Assembly: GCF_020905345.1 (NCBI RefSeq)
Contig: NZ_JAJJMO010000001.1
Location: forward strand, 3,224,001 to 3,288,000
Direction of reading: 5' to 3'
DNA length: 64,000 nt
Source of the DNA: Flavobacterium pisciphilum
GTDB taxonomy: Bacteria > Bacteroidota > Bacteroidia > Flavobacteriales > Flavobacteriaceae
A program made the translations under genes and the position numbers. The notes beneath the pieces were generated by a model. The model had not been told where the DNA came from. It was given only the letters and a program-made list of their open reading frames with translations, and searched no databases. Each line of letters begins with the position of its first letter. The stretch's first letter is position 1. Positions 63,038-64,000 of the stretch are shown piece after piece.

Positions 63038-64000
63038 ATGGCATTAGATTCAAAAATTCCACACGGCCCAATATCGGACAAATGGACAGATTATAAAGAT
63101 CATATTAATTTAGTAAACCCTGCTAACAAACGTAACTTAGATGTTATTGTTGTTGGAACTGGTTTAGCTGGAGGTTCTGCAGCAGCGACTCTTGCTGAAT
63201 TAGGGTATAACGTAAAAGCATTTTGTTTTCAAGATTCACCACGTCGTGCGCACTCAATTGCAGCACAAGGGGGAATTAATGCAGCAAAAAATTATCAAGG
63301 AGATGGGGATTCAGTTTTCCGTTTATTTTATGATACTGTAAAAGGGGGTGACTACCGTGCGCGTGAAGCAAACGTTCATCGTCTTGCCGAAGTTTCGGCT
63401 AATATTATTGACCAATGTGTGGCTCAAGGAGTTCCATTGGCTCGTGAATACGGTGGTTTGTTAGATAACCGTTCTTTTGGAGGAACTTTGGTTTCTAGAA
63501 CTTTTTATGCAAAAGGACAAACCGGACAACAATTATTATTAGGAGCATATTCTGCAATGAACCGTCAAATCGGTCGTGGAAAAATCAAAATGTACAACCG
63601 TCACGAAATGCTAGATTTAGTTATCGTGAACGGAAAAGCAAGAGGTATTATTGCTCGTAACTTGATTACAGGAGAAATCGAAAGACATTCAGCTCATGCT
63701 GTTGTTATTGGTTCAGGTGGTTATGGTAACGTATTCTTCTTATCAACAAATGCGATGGGAAGTAATGCAACTGCTGCTTGGAAAATCCATAAAAAAGGAG
63801 CGTTTTTTGCAAATCCTTGTTACACACAAATTCACCCTACATGTATTCCAGTTTCAGGAGATCATCAGTCTAAATTGACTTTGATGTCTGAATCGTTACG
63901 TAATGATGGTCGTATTTGGGTTCCAAAATCATTGGAAGATGCAAAAGCTATCCGTGAAGGAAAGAAAAAACCAACAGATTTGTCTGAAGACGAAAGAGAT
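63038..64000 (+). CDS. sdhA: succinate dehydrogenase/fumarate reductase flavoprotein subunit (partial)
   Basis: This is the catalytic FAD subunit of succinate dehydrogenase (complex II). The frame is open from ATG 63038 to the window end, giving 321 residues of about 670. FAD binding is seen in [20 protein letters not shown] (about residues 37-56). The covalent-flavin histidine is in [13 protein letters not shown], and the next conserved segment is [14 protein letters not shown]. It belongs to the type B family with SdhC upstream; sdhB should follow just outside the window. Confidence 0.95.
   Translation, partial: MALDSKIPHGPISDKWTDYKDHINLVNPANKRNLDVIVVGTGLAGGSAAATLAELGYNVKAFCFQDSPRRAHSIAAQGGINAAKNYQGDGDSVFRLFYDTVKGGDYRAREANVHRLAEVSANIIDQCVAQGVPLAREYGGLLDNRSFGGTLVSRTFYAKGQTGQQLLLGAYSAMNRQIGRGKIKMYNRHEMLDLVIVNGKARGIIARNLITGEIERHSAHAVVIGSGGYGNVFFLSTNAMGSNATAAWKIHKKGAFFANPCYTQIHPTCIPVSGDHQSKLTLMSESLRNDGRIWVPKSLEDAKAIREGKKKPTDLSEDERD

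Noticed and set aside
1..64000. CRISPR arrays, tRNA or rRNA genes, intact IS elements
   Set aside because: No regularly spaced repeats, no tRNA-like cloverleaf with conserved GTTCGA arm, no rRNA segments and no transposase frames were found by reading.

Overview
The window is AT-rich chromosomal DNA from a member of the Bacteroidota, most likely Flavobacterium or a close relative in the Flavobacteriaceae. The evidence is a type IX secretion protein (PorZ-like) carrying its own C-terminal sorting domain, a complete Bat (BatA-E) locus with MoxR and DUF58 partners, a long IleS, a cysteine-poor DksA-like protein, AddA/AddB-type nuclease-helicases, and promoters of the Bacteroidota form TTG-N19-TAnnTTTG. 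Genes start on ATG with little sign of Shine-Dalgarno sequences. No rRNA, tRNA, CRISPR array, prophage or intact insertion sequence was seen.

Layout. 1-2.2 kb: tyrosine breakdown (hppD, cut by the window start, and hmgA) with a C-terminal remnant of a four-helix-bundle gene between them. 2.3-7.8 kb: patatin-type phospholipase fused to an outer-membrane barrel, a small secreted protein, uvrC and a lipoprotein. 7.8-9.4 kb: a zinc deacylase and 5-formyltetrahydrofolate cyclo-ligase. 9.5-18.9 kb: the moxR-DUF58-(BatD-like)-batA-batB-batC-batD-batE cluster on the minus strand, the largest coherent system here. It comprises a AAA+ ATPase, three von Willebrand A-type proteins, TPR proteins and membrane-anchored BatD-like proteins at the inner membrane and periplasm. 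19.1-24.1 kb: oxidoreductases, an AlbA_2 protein, a DUF3298-type lipoprotein and a trans-sulfuration enzyme. 24.2-33.8 kb: an outer-membrane barrel protein, gdhA, porZ, recO, a PQQ-type propeller protein and a large secreted protein. 34.1-37.9 kb: ileS and the DksA-like gene.

37.9-43.8 kb looks like an inserted accessory block between the DksA-like gene and lspA, which usually sit together in relatives. It holds a TonB-receptor-like barrel, a divergent two-component system, and a small unit of two Roadblock/LC7-like proteins plus a 74-residue protein. 43.9-55.6 kb: lspA, an AddA-like helicase-nuclease, kbl, a TSP3-OmpA protein, an AddB-like nuclease, an alpha/beta hydrolase and an Xaa-Pro aminopeptidase. 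55.6-59.4 kb is accessory: structured and repeated intergenic DNA, a small gene broken by a one-base frameshift, an unusual beta-solenoid plus five-repeat protein overlapping a membrane LytTR regulator, and a membrane protein. 59.4-64 kb: a two-repeat lipoprotein, an HMG-CoA synthase-family enzyme, and the start of the succinate dehydrogenase operon (sdhC, then sdhA, cut by the window end).

All product calls rest on reading translated sequence and recognising motifs by eye; no database search was run.
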